Below the pieces are notes generated by a model. It made no database searches, was not told the origin of the DNA, and saw only the letters and a list, made by a program, of their open reading frames with translations. Positions 23,432 through 35,925 of a stretch of 64,000 nucleotides of DNA are shown in pieces. The stretch covers positions 178,717,442 through 178,781,441 of the forward strand of contig NC_081555.1 of assembly GCF_963082655.1 (NCBI RefSeq). Reading direction: 5' to 3'. Within the stretch, counting starts at the first letter, position 1. Every line of letters starts with the position of its first letter. This stretch comes from Stomoxys calcitrans (taxonomy: Eukaryota; Arthropoda; Insecta; Diptera; Muscidae). Made by a program: the position numbers and the translations under genes.

Positions 23432-24098
23432 TTTTTTTTTTCACGTAACCAACACGCAGGGAATGTCCTCTGTATATACAGTGAATTGCGTTGGCAATTA
23501 GGAAAGCTGAGGGTTGGTGGGGGGGAAAGAGGGAGTAGTGTTTATTGATATTAGTCTTAAATTTCTGAACGTCAATGTCGGTGTTAAAGACATTATCCGG
23601 AAGTCGATTCCACATACGAATGGGTCGAGCGAAAAAATTATTTCCTCGGTAATGAATGGTCCTGTTGACTGGCCAATCGATTACAAACATGTGTGAGTTC
23701 CTGGCAAGTCTGGTATTCCTGGTAAACATCCTAACGTCAGGGATAAGAAGACGAATATCCTTGGAACACACGCCATGAAAATAACGATAGAGCAATACAA
23801 CGCTACCCACATTCCGACGATGTTCAAGGGTAGCAATAGAGTCGGATAACCTACTGTCCCCAATCAACACTATCGCTCTCCGTTGAACCCGATCAAGTAG
23901 CTCCAAGGATAATTTTGGAGCTCCTGCCCATATATGAGAGTTATATTCCATCCTCGGCCTGATGTAGGTAGTATAGATATCGAGAAGATAGGAACAGGTT
24001 AAATATTTCTTGCACCACTTAAGAAAGCCCAAACACTTGAATGCTTCTTTCGACACTTCGAATATGTGTTTTAACCAACGGACATCAAATTTTCCCCT
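23432..24098 (-). pseudogene. 5'-truncated Jockey-like LINE, C-terminus of ORF2
   Basis: An uninterrupted minus-strand frame from about 24098 encodes the region after the RT: TTYIRPRMEYNSHIWAGAP, LLDRVQRRAI, LEHRRNVGSVVLLYRYFHG, and MWNRLPDNVFN followed by FKTNINKHYS. These are hallmark words of Jockey-superfamily ORF2 C-termini. It ends in a short basic tail and a poly(A) of 10 (poly-T at 23432-23441). The frame has no stop, which suggests a young insertion, but the polymerase domain itself is absent. A shorter copy of the same family's 3' end lies at 26105-26303. Confidence 0.9.
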
Positions 24099-25403
24099 AA
24101 AATGACTACAAGTATTTATAGATAGGAAAAACCTTAAATATTGTTTTGAATTGAAAAATTTTCATTGAATGACTACTTATTTGTTCCTTACACCCTTATG
24201 TACCAAAGTATATGGAAATATGTTCATATAAATGCATATCCTGAAAAAAATAATTAATGGTTTTGTACCCTCACGCATACACATACACAAACACTTGCAT
24301 TCGCTCATGGACATACTACACAATGTGCTTAAGTTTTCAGGGAAACCTCAAAAGGATTGCATGAAACACAAAAGAAAAGAGGAGGAAATAATTCATGGCG
24401 GCCGATGTACTCTGTAGAAACCATTTCGACGTTGTTGACGTTTCCTTTACATTTCGAAACATTGCGTTAAAACATAAAATTATTAATTACCATTGGGAAA
24501 ATTACAATATTCACAAATATGAATATGTGCAATTAAGTTTTTCAGAAAAGCGATTAAAGGCGATAACGTCAAAACTGATTTGAAGACCTCAACAGTTATA
24601 TGTATACCAAGCATACATATGGGAGTACAAATAAATTTAATTTTATTTATTTTTAAAAATAGAAAAACATGCCATGGCCCTTTTTTCCACTGGTCGAAAT
24701 GTCGTTAAAAATATTACCTGGTTGAATTATTGGCATTTTTTTTTTCAATTTGTAATGAAGTTCGAAATGATAGCTACTCTACCTATTGTTTTACACCATC
24801 CCTCCCTATTAAAATATTTCCGGGTGGGCAAAAAATAGTTCAGAAATAGCAAAAATTACCTTGCTACATAATCAGTTAATTGAGTTTTATATTCGGCGTA
24901 ATCACTTTCATTATTACTCTGTTGGAAGAATCGGATATTTATCTAATTGATGATAACGTTTTTTTGTAATTTTTAAGAATTTAAAGTTTTTTTGTGAAGT
25001 AATAATTTTTAATTTCATTTGTTGTGGTCACAAAAACTCAACTTCATTGAATTTCATATTAGACGCACACACACCATCATTCTTGTTGAACTGCAAAAAG
25101 AGGACATTCATCTTTTTGATGATAATGATGTGTGTGTGTGTAATTTTTTATGGATGTTTACCTTTCAACAACTATTCATTAGCATAGATATATGACATTT
25201 CGAATATCATATTCGAGAAACTCATCCAATTGGAATAGCCATATGTTTATCTGTTTCAATTTGATTAAACAGTGCATCACAATCAATGGACAGTATACGG
25301 ATAATAAACCCCCACATTGGAAGGTAATACAAACGTTTTCAAAAACCAGACAGTCACCGCTTGGTATCTGTGAATCGCTAGGAAGAAATAATGCTCTAAG
25401 GGA
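24099..25403. other. Unique AT-rich region, no supported gene
   Basis: Short frames only, with a GT microsatellite near 25127-25141. No element ends recognised. Confidence 0.45.
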
Positions 25404-25807
25404 AACAAGCAAAAAAGCATTAAGTTCGGCCGTGCCGAACTTTTGATAGCCACCATCTTGGATATATTTATTATGGAAATTTATTATAACACCACTATAT
25501 CCATATTAATATCCAAATATAGCCCGCTTTATACAAGTAACAGTTCGAAATTTCAGCAAAATCGGGTAATAAGTGAGCCGTTCATGTGATTAAACCCTTA
25601 ATCGGATGATCTAGCTATACGTCAGCTACGGCAATATGGACCGATCTGGAGATCAATATTCAGTTTTAGGGTCTAAAGACTATAAAAGGCGCATTTTTTT
25701 CAGCTAAAGTTTGAAGAAGTGAGCTGTATTCAGACTCCCGACATTCAACTCAAATATAGATGTCGGGAATCTGAAAATAGCTCACTGCCTGAAATTTCAG
25801 TTAAAGC
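25404..25807 (-). mobile_element. INE-1-like fragment
   Basis: Terminus 'acaagcaaaaaagcattaag' with 'ttcggccgtgccgaac', then diverged core units. It stops where the mariner relic starts. Confidence 0.75.
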
Positions 25808-26104
25808 CCATCGAACGTGAAAAAAATATTCACAGAACTCGCCACTCAATAAGTCCATTGTTACACCTGCTGCGTAGCATGTGCTACCATCTTGTTAAAC
25901 TCACATGTCATGCAACTCAAGCATTTGCATTTTGGGCAAAAAAAAGTTGGATATCATCTCACGGTAGCGCTCACCATTCACAGTTATGTTACGTTGTCAT
26001 AATATTTGAAGAAGTACGGCCCAATGATGCCACCACCCCATAAACCATACCAAACTCTTGCAATGCTTCTGGCTGATCTTCACTCCAAAAAACCGACAAT
26101 TCTG
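25808..26104 (-). pseudogene. mariner transposase relic, inner fragment
   Basis: The minus-strand reading gives FWSEDQPEALQE and ERYREMIS-like words, then the block around the second catalytic aspartate (decayed), and MDLLSGEF-like sequence. It is multiply broken. It matches the plus-strand copy starting at 26304 and ends at the same word, 'cagaattg'. Confidence 0.8.
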
Positions 26105-26303
26105 CTTATTTTCGTACACGTTGATACATACATACAATGCGTTGTATTATCCGATCCGATCTCCACCATATTCGACTTGGAAATTCAAAGCAATAAACAC
26201 TACTCCCTCTTTTCCCCCTTTTATCCTTAACTATCCTCTCCAACACAATACACTGCATATAGAGGGGACATCCACTGCGTGTAGGTTGATTAAAAAAAAA
26301 AAA
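26105..26303 (+). mobile_element. Jockey-like LINE 3' end between inverted mariner fragments
   Basis: It reads NKHYSLFSPF and an ORF/UTR end similar to that of the copy at 23432 ('aataaacactactccctctt', 'acatccactgcgtgtaggtt'), and closes with A12 at 26292-26303. Confidence 0.85.
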
Positions 26304-26871
26304 CAGAATTGTTGATTTTGGAGTGAAGATCAGCGAGAATCATTGCTAGAGCTACTAATTCATCCAGAAAAAGTTACAGTTTGGTGCGGTTTATGGGCTG
26401 GTGGCATCATTGAACCGTAACGTAACTGTCAATAGTGAGCGCTACCGTGAGATGATATCCTTTTTTTGCCAAAATGCAACAGCTTGATTTGCATGACATT
26501 TGGTTTCAACAAGACGGTGCCACATGCCACACAGCACGCGTAACAATGGACTTATTGAGAGGCGAGTTAGGCGAACATTTAATTTCACGTTCGGGATCGG
26601 TCAATTGACCGATCGCGCGATTCAACGCCCTTAGACAATTTTTTGTGGAGCTATTTTAAAGCTCGTGTCTATCCAGACAAGTCCGATTTAATTGACGCAT
26701 TGGAAGACAACATTGAAGCATTTATTCGTGAAATACCGGCCGAACTTTTGGCAAGAGTATGCCAAAAATGGACTAAGCGGATGGATCATTCGAGGCGCAG
26801 TCACGGTTAACATTGGTATGAAATGATCTTCAAACAATGATTTAGTGAATTTTTCTCAATTTTATGTGTTT
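26304..26871 (+). pseudogene. mariner transposase relic, C-terminal two thirds
   Basis: Words visible across frames: PEKVTVWCGLWAGGI, WFQQDGATCHTARVTMDLL (the DGA block with a catalytic Asp), then the region of the third catalytic Asp (decayed), EDNIEAFIREIPAELLARVC-like and a C-terminal RMDH. Stops and frameshifts throughout. It is bounded on the right by an INE-1-like head. Confidence 0.85.
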
Positions 26872-28450
26872 TGTATACCCACCACCGTAGGATAGGGGGT
26901 ATATTCATTTAGTCATTCCCTTTGCAATACATCGAAATATCAATTTCCGACCCTAAAAAGTATTTATATTTCAGATCGTCGTACAATTCTAAGACGATTT
27001 AACGATGTCCGTGTGTCTGCCCGTCTATCCGTCTCTCCCTCCGTCTTACGTAATGACTCTAGAGCCTTCGAAAATTGAGATATTGATCTGAAATTTGGCA
27101 CAGATACGTCTTTTTGATGCGCGCTGGTTAAGTTCTTGAACGGGCCAAATCGGACCATATTTGGATATGGCTGCTATATAGACCGATTTTCCGATAAATG
27201 GTCTAATGCCCATTAAAACTTTGATTTTCATCCGATTTTGCGAACTTTTTAAACAAGGAGTAGTTATAGGCCTCCCGTCATCTGGCCTAAATATGGTTCA
27301 GATCGGACTATATTTAGATATAGCTACCATATAGGCCGATCGATAAAGGGTCTGAAGCACATAAAAGCTTTATTTTTTATCGGATTTCGCTAAAATTTGA
27401 AACAGTCAGTTATTTTTAGCCTCCTAATACCAGACCAAAATATGGTTCAGATCGGACTATATTTAGATATATAGCTGCCATATAGACCGATCTGCCGATT
27501 AAGCGTCTGAAATCCATAAAAGCTTTATTATTTAACCGATTTTGCTGAAATTTGAAACAGTAAGTAGTTTTACGCCAATATTTAGATATAGCTTTCATAT
27601 GGACCGATCTGCCGATAAAGGGACTGAAGCCCATAAAAGCTTCATTTTTTAACCGGTTTCGCTGAAATTTGCAACAGTGGGTTATTTTAAGCTTCCGGAC
27701 ATATGACCTAAATAGATCGGTATATATTTAGATATAGCTGCCATATAGACCGATCTGCCGATAAAGGGTCTAAAGCCAATAAAAGCTTTATTTATTACCC
27801 AATTTCGCTAAAATTTGAAAGATTGAGTTATTCCAAGCATCCCGACATCTGACTCAAATATGGATTAGATCGGTCTATATTTAGATATAGCTGCCATATA
27901 GACCGATCTCCCGATAAAGATTCTGAAGCCCATAAAAGCCCTATTTATTACCCGACTTCGCGGAAATTTGGAACAGTGCGTAGCTTTAAGTCTCCCGACA
28001 TCCGCCCCAAATATGGTTTGGATCGGACTATATTTAGATATAGCTGCCATATACCGATCTCCCGATAAAGGGACTGAACCCTTTAAAGCATTCATTTTTA
28101 TCCAATTTCACTGAAATTTGAAACAGCGGCTGGTTTTAGGCAACCCGCTATCCGCCCCAAATATGGTAAAGATCGGACTGTATTTAGATATAGCTGTCAT
28201 ATAGTCCGATATGCCGGTTAAGGGTCTGAAGCCTATAAAAGCTTTATTTGTTACCAGATTTTGTTGAAATTTTAAATACAAAATTCAACTGTGACTTATA
28301 TTCATAAGACCACTCAAAGTCCGTGCCGAATTTGGGTGCATAAATTATCCAATTTTCACCGGATTGTGACGAAAGGGGGTTTACATATATACCCAAGGTA
28401 GTGGGTATACAAATTTCGGCCCGGCCGAACTTAATGCCGTTTTACTTGTT
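26872..28450 (+). mobile_element. INE-1-like element with about eight core units
   Basis: Head 'gtatacccaccaccgtagga', leader 'ttccgaccctaaaaagtatt', degenerate microsatellite, then units of a third variety ('gataaagggtctgaagccca', 'taaaagctttattt'), ending 'ccgaacttaatgccgtttta'. The units are more alike to each other than to those of neighbouring elements. Confidence 0.9.
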
Positions 28451-29534
28451 CTTGTTTACTTATAATTCCACATCTCCTTCCTATCGAACGCATTGTACTC
28501 TTTATAAATTCCGGTGAATCCCACCACATCATCATTAATCCATTAATAATGAACTACGCAAAAAAAAAGTACCGCTTACTTTCCAATAACAAAAAAAAAA
28601 CAAAATTCGATTGGGCCGTATGCGGCTGAAATGTTTTCAATAAGTTTACGCTCCAATAAATCTCTGGTGAAGGTCATACAACACTATTAGGCCCCCTCAA
28701 AACTAGGTTAAGCGTAAAGATCTAATCGATCCATTTCGCTTTTTACAACCATTCTGGCCGTTTTTATGAAAGTATTGCATAGACTGACTGGTGAAAGTTA
28801 GTTTGAAGTCGGTTTTATTGCGTGTCACATCAGCGAATTTGTGGTAATACAAAATGGTCGAAAACAATCAAACCGTTTGAGTATCTTCCACGAGCAGAAG
28901 AAATAGAAGTGAATACACAAAGACTTGAGAACAAACCAACAAAGAGTAGCAAATAAAATTATGTTAATAATATTAATCAACAAGCAAACAAAGTCAGTAG
29001 CTTTGTGTGAAAACAGGTAATTTAAAATATTAGCGATGATATTTTTTTTTTTTTGTTTTAATTTACATACTTTACGTTAGGGAACCTAACAGCAGTGAGT
29101 TCTTAAGAACCTTAGTTATTTTTGCTTTTAATAGTCGAGACAATATTTGTAAATATTGTTGTTTTTTTGTGTATATGGTTATACCTAAGGGTGTCTGGCT
29201 TGTGATCATAAATATATTTAAAGTTTTAATTAAAAGAAAAATGTTCCCCCCAGTCTACCACTTGTCATAGTATTTTTTTTTTACGAAGTTTATTTAAATT
29301 TTTGCGGAATATTCAAAATCTTTTAAAGTTTTTCTCTAAATAAACAAAATTTCAGTCAAAAACAACATCTTTATGGTGAAATTCAAAAAACGCATAGTCA
29401 TTTTGGAAGTATGATGTATTAAAAAGCAATTTTTATTAGAGCATAACTAGTCGATTAAGTATATACTATCATCCCTAATTACATTCAATTAAAAAGCATG
29501 AGGCGAATAAATTGCTTACACTAGACAGTAATTG
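28451..29534. other. Unique AT-rich spacer
   Basis: Several poly-T and poly-A tracts. No gene or repeat recognised. Confidence 0.5.
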
Positions 29535-31282
29535 CTCTACGAAGGATCGGCACAGTTCCCATGTGAGATGTCTATTTTACAGTGCATGAATGCATCCTTC
29601 TTCTTTCTTTCTTTAATTGGCTACTACAGAATATTTATTCCACTAGCCGAATGTAGAATAGCGTTCCAAGCGCCTCGATCTTCTGCGCTCATTCTAAAAT
29701 CTCTGACACCAAGTTTCGAGGTGTCTCCCACCACTTCATCTTTCCATCGGGCTTTTGGTCTTCCCGGTTTGCGTGTTTGCCTTCAAAAGACTTCTTTGCT
29801 GGAGCTTCTTCATCCATTCCGACAACATGACCTAGCCAACGCAGCCGTTGTATTTTGATGCGTTTAACTATGCTATCGTCGTCATACAGCTCATACAGCT
29901 CGTGGTTCATACGTCCCCTATATTCTCCATTAACGCAAACTGGTCCATGTATTTAACGAAGAATCTTTCTCTCAAATTCTCCAAGCACTACATCATCTGC
30001 TTTCACAAGAACCCATGCTTCAGAACCATATAACAGCACGGGTAGTATCAGTGTCTTGTAAAGTGTAGTCTTCGTCTGTCGAGAGATGGCCTTGTTTCTA
30101 AACTGCTTACTTAGTCCAAAGTAGCATCTGTTTGCCAGTATTATTCTTCGCTTAATCTCAAAACTGGTGTCATACGTTTCGGTTATGGCAGTGCCGAGGT
30201 AGATAAAGTTATTGACTATCTCAAAGTTGTGGTTCCCATCTTTCTCCATTTTCTTTATCTGCTCGGTTGTGCAAGGCTTTTTGAAAGTTGAAACCATCCA
30301 TTTCGTCTTATCTCCATTTACTGCCAGGCCCATTCTCACTGACTCTCTTTCGATTCTTTCAAAGGCTGCAGTTACTACTTCCGGTGACCGACCTATGATA
30401 TCGATATCGTCGGCATAGGTGAGTAGCATGAGCTCTCATGTGATTAGTGAACCATTTCTATTCACATCTGCATCTCGTATCATCTTCTCCCACAGAATAT
30501 TAAAGAGATCACACGATAGGCTGTCTCGTTGTCTGAAACCTCGTTTGGAATTGGATGGTTCGGAGAGATTCTTTCCTATTCTTACTAAGGAACGCGTATT
30601 AGCAAGTATCATCCTGCAGAGTCTTATTAATTTTGCAGGGATACCAAACTCAGTCAAGGCTTGAAATACCTTTGAACGTAAAGGAGTATCGAAGGCGGCT
30701 TTGTAGTCAAGAAAGAGGTGGTAGGTGTTGATTTGTCCTTCTCGGGTCTTTTCCAGGATCTGGCGCAGTGTGAATATCTGGTCTAGGGTGGATTTACCTG
30801 GTCCAAAGCCACATTGATAGAGCCCAATTATCTCATTGACTTTAGGTTTCGATCTTTCACACAATACGCTCGAGAGTATCTTGTATGCGATGGGGAGAAG
30901 ACTTATTGCTCTGTAGTTGGCACATTCCGTCTTGTTCTCTTTCTTGTGTGCGGGACATAGTATGCTGAGGTTCCAATCATCGGGCATGCGCTCTTCTAGC
31001 CAGATTGCGCAGATAAGTTGATGCATACCTCTTATCAGCGTGTCGCCTGCGGTCTTAAATAGTTCAGTGGGTAACCCGTCTGCTCCTACTGCTTTATTGT
31101 TCTTCAGTCGGATCACTGCTACTTGGACCTCATTCTGACTAGGAGGTAAACATTCTATACCATAATCAGGGATTTGTTCTGCGGTATCCTCCTTGCCGCC
31201 AACGTCGGACACTAGCAGTTGGGTAAAATGTTCTTTCCATATCCTCAGCATGTTATCTGTGTCAGTTACCAGATGTCCTTAT
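29535..31282 (-). pseudogene. RTE-like LINE, reverse transcriptase with two in-frame stops
   Basis: A single minus-strand frame runs from about 31280 to 29690 through the RT: KNNKAVGADGLPTELFK, PAHKKENKTECANYRAISLL, YQCGFGPGKSTLDQIF, FLDYKAAFDT (first catalytic Asp region), and LTYADDIDIIGRS (catalytic YADD). It continues to NCYFGL-type and LYGSEAW words and IQRLRWLGHVVGMD near the C-terminus. Only two stops interrupt it (TGA at about 30436 and TAA at about 29953), with a frameshift near 29705 before the last stretch. The 5' end, with any endonuclease, is missing. Clade RTE is a judgement from these words. Confidence 0.85.
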
Positions 31283-32079
31283 TTAAGACTTTAATCAAGA
31301 CTTTAAATCCAGACATCGATCTATATGGGAGCTATATTCAAATCTGGGCTGATTTGCGCCAAGCTGCAGAAATGTTTCGAAGAGCCTTATACAACTAACT
31401 GTCCCAAATTTCGGCGAAATCGGATAATAAATGCGTCTTTTATGGCCCCAAAACCTTAAATCGAGAGATCGGTATATATGGCAGCTCTATCTAACTCTAG
31501 ACCGATCTGAACCAAATTAAAGAAGGATGTCGAAGGGCCTAACACTACTCACTGTCCCAAATGTTGGCGACATCGGACAAAAATTGCGTCTTTTATGGGC
31601 CCAAAGGATTAAATCGAGAGATTGGTCTATATGACAGCTACATCCAAATCTTGACTGTCTTTTATGGCCCAAAACCTTAAATCGAGAGATATGTCCATAT
31701 GGCAGCTATATCCAAATCTGGACCGATGTGGGCCAAAATGGAGTAAGTTGTCGAAGGGCCTAACATAACCCACTGTCCCAAATTTTCACAAAATCGAACA
31801 ATAAATGAGCCTTTAATGGCCCAAGAACTTAAATCGAGAGATCGGTCTATATGGCAGCTATATCTTAATCTGGACTATCTGGACCAAAATTAAGAAAGAT
31901 GTGGAAGTTTCTTACACAGCTCTCTGTTCCAAATTTCAGCAAACTCGGATAATAAATGTGATTTTATGGGCCTAAGACCCTTAATCGGCGGATCGGTCAA
32001 TATGAGGGCTATATCAAAATATAGTCTGATCAAGAATGACATTCTTCGGCGGAATGACATTTTCCGGTGGTGGGTATAA
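31283..32079 (-). mobile_element. INE-1-like element lacking its hairpin end
   Basis: Core units with 'aaatcgagagatcggt' and 'ggcccaaaaccttaaatcga', closing with 'ccggtggtgggtataaa'. It abuts the next element directly. Confidence 0.85.
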
Positions 32080-33244
32080 AAAGGCATTAAGTTCGGCCAG
32101 GACAAAGTTCGGATTCCCACCACCTCGCGGATACATGTTAACCAACTTTCGCCATAATCTGGAGAAAAATGCATTATTTATAAAACCATTGCAACTATAT
32201 TTAAATATAAGTTTTGTCCAAACTCGGTACGGACGTCGAGTGCTTAATAATTAAAATTCACAGTTCAATTTGTTAAAACAGAATATTGATCAATACGGCA
32301 GCTATATCAAAATATATAGACCGATCTGCACCTTACAGGGCACGGATGTTGTAGGGCCTAATACAGATCACTGTGTGACATTTCAAGGAAGCTATAGACC
32401 GATCTGACACATATAGGGAATGGATATCAGAAAACCCCACAATGTTGCTTATGTCAAATTTCAGTGAAATCAGGTCATAAATGCGCCTTTTAGGGGTCCA
32501 AGAATCCAAATATAGATCGATACGAATCATATGAAATAAAGGCCGATAGGGCCCACATTGAACACGGATGTTGAAGGGTCTAACACAGCCTACTGTGCAA
32601 TATTTCAGCGAAATCGGGTAATAAATGTTTCTTATGGGCCCAAGACTTTAATTGGGGAGATCAGTATATATGACAGCTATATCCAAATAAAGACCGATCT
32701 GAACATATAGGGAACGGAAATCCTAACATAGACCCTTGTGCTAAATTTCAGCGAAATCGGCTAAAAAATGCGCCTTTTATGGGCCCAAGACCCTAAATCG
32801 GGAGATCAGTCTATATGGCAGCTATATCCAAATGTAGCCCTATCTTGACCATACTCAGTACGAATGTCAAAATGTTAAATTTCATCGAAATGGGATAATA
32901 AATGTGGCTTTAGTGGGCCTAAAACCTTAAATTGGAAGATCGGTCTATATGGGAGCTATATCAAGATATAGTCCGACATAGCCCATCTTCGAACTTAGCC
33001 TACCTATGGACAAAAAAGTATCTCTGCAAAGTGTCAGGTAATTATCTTCACTTTTAAAGCCAGTAGCCTGATTTCAACAGACACACAGATGGACAAAGAG
33101 ACCGGCGGACATGGCTAGATCGCCTTAGATGTTTACGACGATAAAGAATATATACATTTTATAGGGTCGGAAATGGATATTTCGATGTGTTGCAAACGGA
33201 ATGACAAAATGAATATACCCCCACACTTCGGTTGTGGGTATAAA
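32080..33244 (-). mobile_element. INE-1-like element, directly abutting the previous one
   Basis: Begins 'aaggcattaagttcggccag' and ends 'acttcggttgtgggtataaa'. Core units of the first class are present. Confidence 0.85.
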
Positions 33245-34024
33245 AATGAAATATAAGGGGGCTTCTATGAAAATTAAGAATTCCTTATGAAACTAAACAA
33301 CTTAACATAAATGCTTTAGTTTTGTAGCTCCAGTTCAAGACCATTTCCCAACATAAAAACTTAAAAGTTATAGAGTGAAGTTTTATTTGCTAAATTCTGT
33401 TTTATGGACTCAAGACCGACCTTAGATTGGCTATATCAAGATGATGTGCTGACCTTAATATGGTTGTTATTATAGCAGTGGGTTGTGGACTGAGGCGGCA
33501 GCCCTTGTCGATGAAGGACTCCATCTGGTCAATCCGGTACAAACAACCGGCTCCCATGGGATTGCTTAGTATGGTAAAAAGTATCTGTGGAAGGTTTTAG
33601 TTCAATGACTTTATTTTTAAAGACTGTAATACTTCAGATTCACCTTGTCACAAAAAAAAACTAAAGGATTATTTTTTTCAAAACTAACCAAATAATGTCA
33701 AGATTTGTATATACTTAAGTAAATTCACAAATTTATGAATTCTCAAGAAAAACATTAGATAAAACACTCCAATTCGAGCCAATATATTCTACTTTTACAC
33801 AAACCTTTCTTATGATTTTTTTACATTTGAATATTTAAATATTCCAAATATTATTATTATCCAAAATCGAGTGCTAAATTATAAGCAAAGTGGTTCTTCA
33901 AAATAAATTTGACCCATTATTGCATAAATTAAAAGTATTATTTTAATAACCCTATAATGGACATTTGATGCAATTATACTCGTTGCTTATATTTCTTTCA
34001 GAACAATCAGAAAAACATTGAATA
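33245..34024. other. Unique AT-rich spacer
   Basis: Nothing recognisable. Low-complexity A/T runs. Confidence 0.5.
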
Positions 34025-34640
34025 ACAAGTGAAAGCCTGCTAAGTTCGGCCGAACTTTACGCAAATTAAATTTAGTTAAAGAGCATCATTTTATTCTAAA
34101 TACCCAACTTCTGTCAGACCAGCAAAAAATGCTCAATTTCAGCAAAATCGGACAAAAATTGCGGCTTGTAAGGGCTTAAGGGCTTATATGGGAGCTATAT
34201 CAGGTTATAGATCCGTTTAGACCGCACTTTGGACAGTTGTTGGAAGTCGTAAAAGAATATTACATGCTCAATTTCAGCCAAATCGAACAAAAATTGCGAC
34301 TTCCAGGGTCTCAAGAAATCTAATCGGGATATCGGTTTATATGGGAGCTATATCTAAATCCGAACCCATATGACCCATTTGCAATCCCCAACGCCCTATA
34401 TCAATTTAAGGTATCTGTGCAAAATTTCAAGCTGCTAGCTTTACGCGTTCGACGCTATCGTGATTTGGACTGAAGGACAAACAGACGGACGGACAAGGCT
34501 ATATCGGAGCCGGCTAGATCAGAAAGTCGAGACGATCAAGAATATTTATACTTTATGGGGTCTTAGGCGAATATTTCGAGTTGTTACAAACGGAATGACT
34601 AGATTAGTACACACCCATCCTATGGTGGTTGGTATAAAAA
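34025..34640 (-). mobile_element. INE-1-like element, short
   Basis: 'acaagtgaaagcctgctaag', two second-class core units, 'acagacggacggacaagg' and 'ctatggtggttggtataaaa'. It is complete but with a reduced core. Confidence 0.85.
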
Positions 34641-35255
34641 CATTGTTGGCTCCCATCAAATGTGGTTAAAAGGTTAACGAACCATTCAATACTTGAATTT
34701 CGAATACAAATGCGCTTTGTCCGTCTTATTCTATGCGACTTTATATTGCGTTGTCCCAAATTAATGTCAAATAACTCAGATATGTTTAAAAGAAACCCTT
34801 ACCACTTTAAATTATTAAGATTTTTTAACTAAAACTTATTGATTTAAAAAAAATCTTAAATTGCATTCTCCTCGCTGTTATAAATTATGAATTAGAAATA
34901 AATTAATCGCTTAATTTGTTTGCCTCGAATCTTTTTGAAGCTTAAATGCATATTATTAAGATATTTATATGTAGTAAGCAGAACTTTGATTTAGGTGAAT
35001 GGGGTCTTATCATTTTCTTTATAACACCTCAAAACAATGGAGCACCTGGTAATCTATTTACATAAATGTAGATCAGATTTTCTGAGTCGTCTAGATCGAC
35101 TACCAATTCGTCCAGCCCTATAATGTTTCTTTTCATCTCAACGAACAAAGTTCTAAATGCAACAGACAACACGGCAATCAGTAGAGCATTGAAGAGAAAT
35201 CGAAATGCAGGAAGGTCCGATGGTCCGGACCATAATTGAATTGAATGTTTAAAAC
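34641..35255. other. Unique stretch with an unassigned minus-strand frame
   Basis: The minus-strand frame 35295-35029 includes a hydrophobic run (FLFNALLIAVLSVAF) followed by an acidic stretch (GLDELVVDLDDSENL). Its start lies inside an INE-1-like fragment, so the whole is not a normal gene. The unique part may be a remnant exon; I cannot name it. Confidence 0.3.
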
Positions 35256-35925
35256 CATAGTAGAAGTCGTTGTGGAAAATTTCAGCTAATTCCAATTAAA
35301 ATTGTGCCCTTTAGGGGATCAAGAAATAAAATAGGGAGATCGGTTTATATGGGAGCTGTATCAGGCTATGGACCGATTCAGGCCATAACAGACACGTACG
35401 CTTAAGGTCATGAGAGATTTCGTTGTAAAAATTGTCAGCCAAATCGGATAATAATTGCGACCTTTAGAAGCTCAAGAAGTCAAGATCCCGGATTGGTTTC
35501 TATGGCAGCAATAAAAACCATATTTGGCACAACGGTTGGAAGTCATAACAAAACACTTCAAGCAAAATTTCAGCCAAATCGGAAAAGATTTGCGTCCTCT
35601 AGTGGCTCAAGAAGTCAAGATCCATGATCGGTTTATATGGCAACTATATCAGGCTATGAACCGATTTGAATCATATTTGGCACAGTTATTGGAAGTCATA
35701 ACAAAACAGCTGACCCGATTTGAACCATAATTGGCACAGTTGTTAGAAACTATATCATCTCGTGCAAATTTTCAGCCAAATCGTATAAGAATTGCGTCCT
35801 ATAGTCGCTCAAGAAGTCAAGATCCCATATCGGTTTATATCGCATTTATTGTCCGATGTCGCCAAAATTTGGGACAGTGAGTTGTGTGGGCCCCTTCGAC
35901 ATTCTTCTTCAATTTTGGTAGAATA
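35256..35925 (-). mobile_element. INE-1-like core fragment
   Basis: Second-class units ('gcaaaatttcagccaaatcg', 'ctcaagaagtcaagat') switch near 35845 to a first-class unit in the opposite orientation ('gggacagtgagttgtg'). Both ends are lost. Confidence 0.8.
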
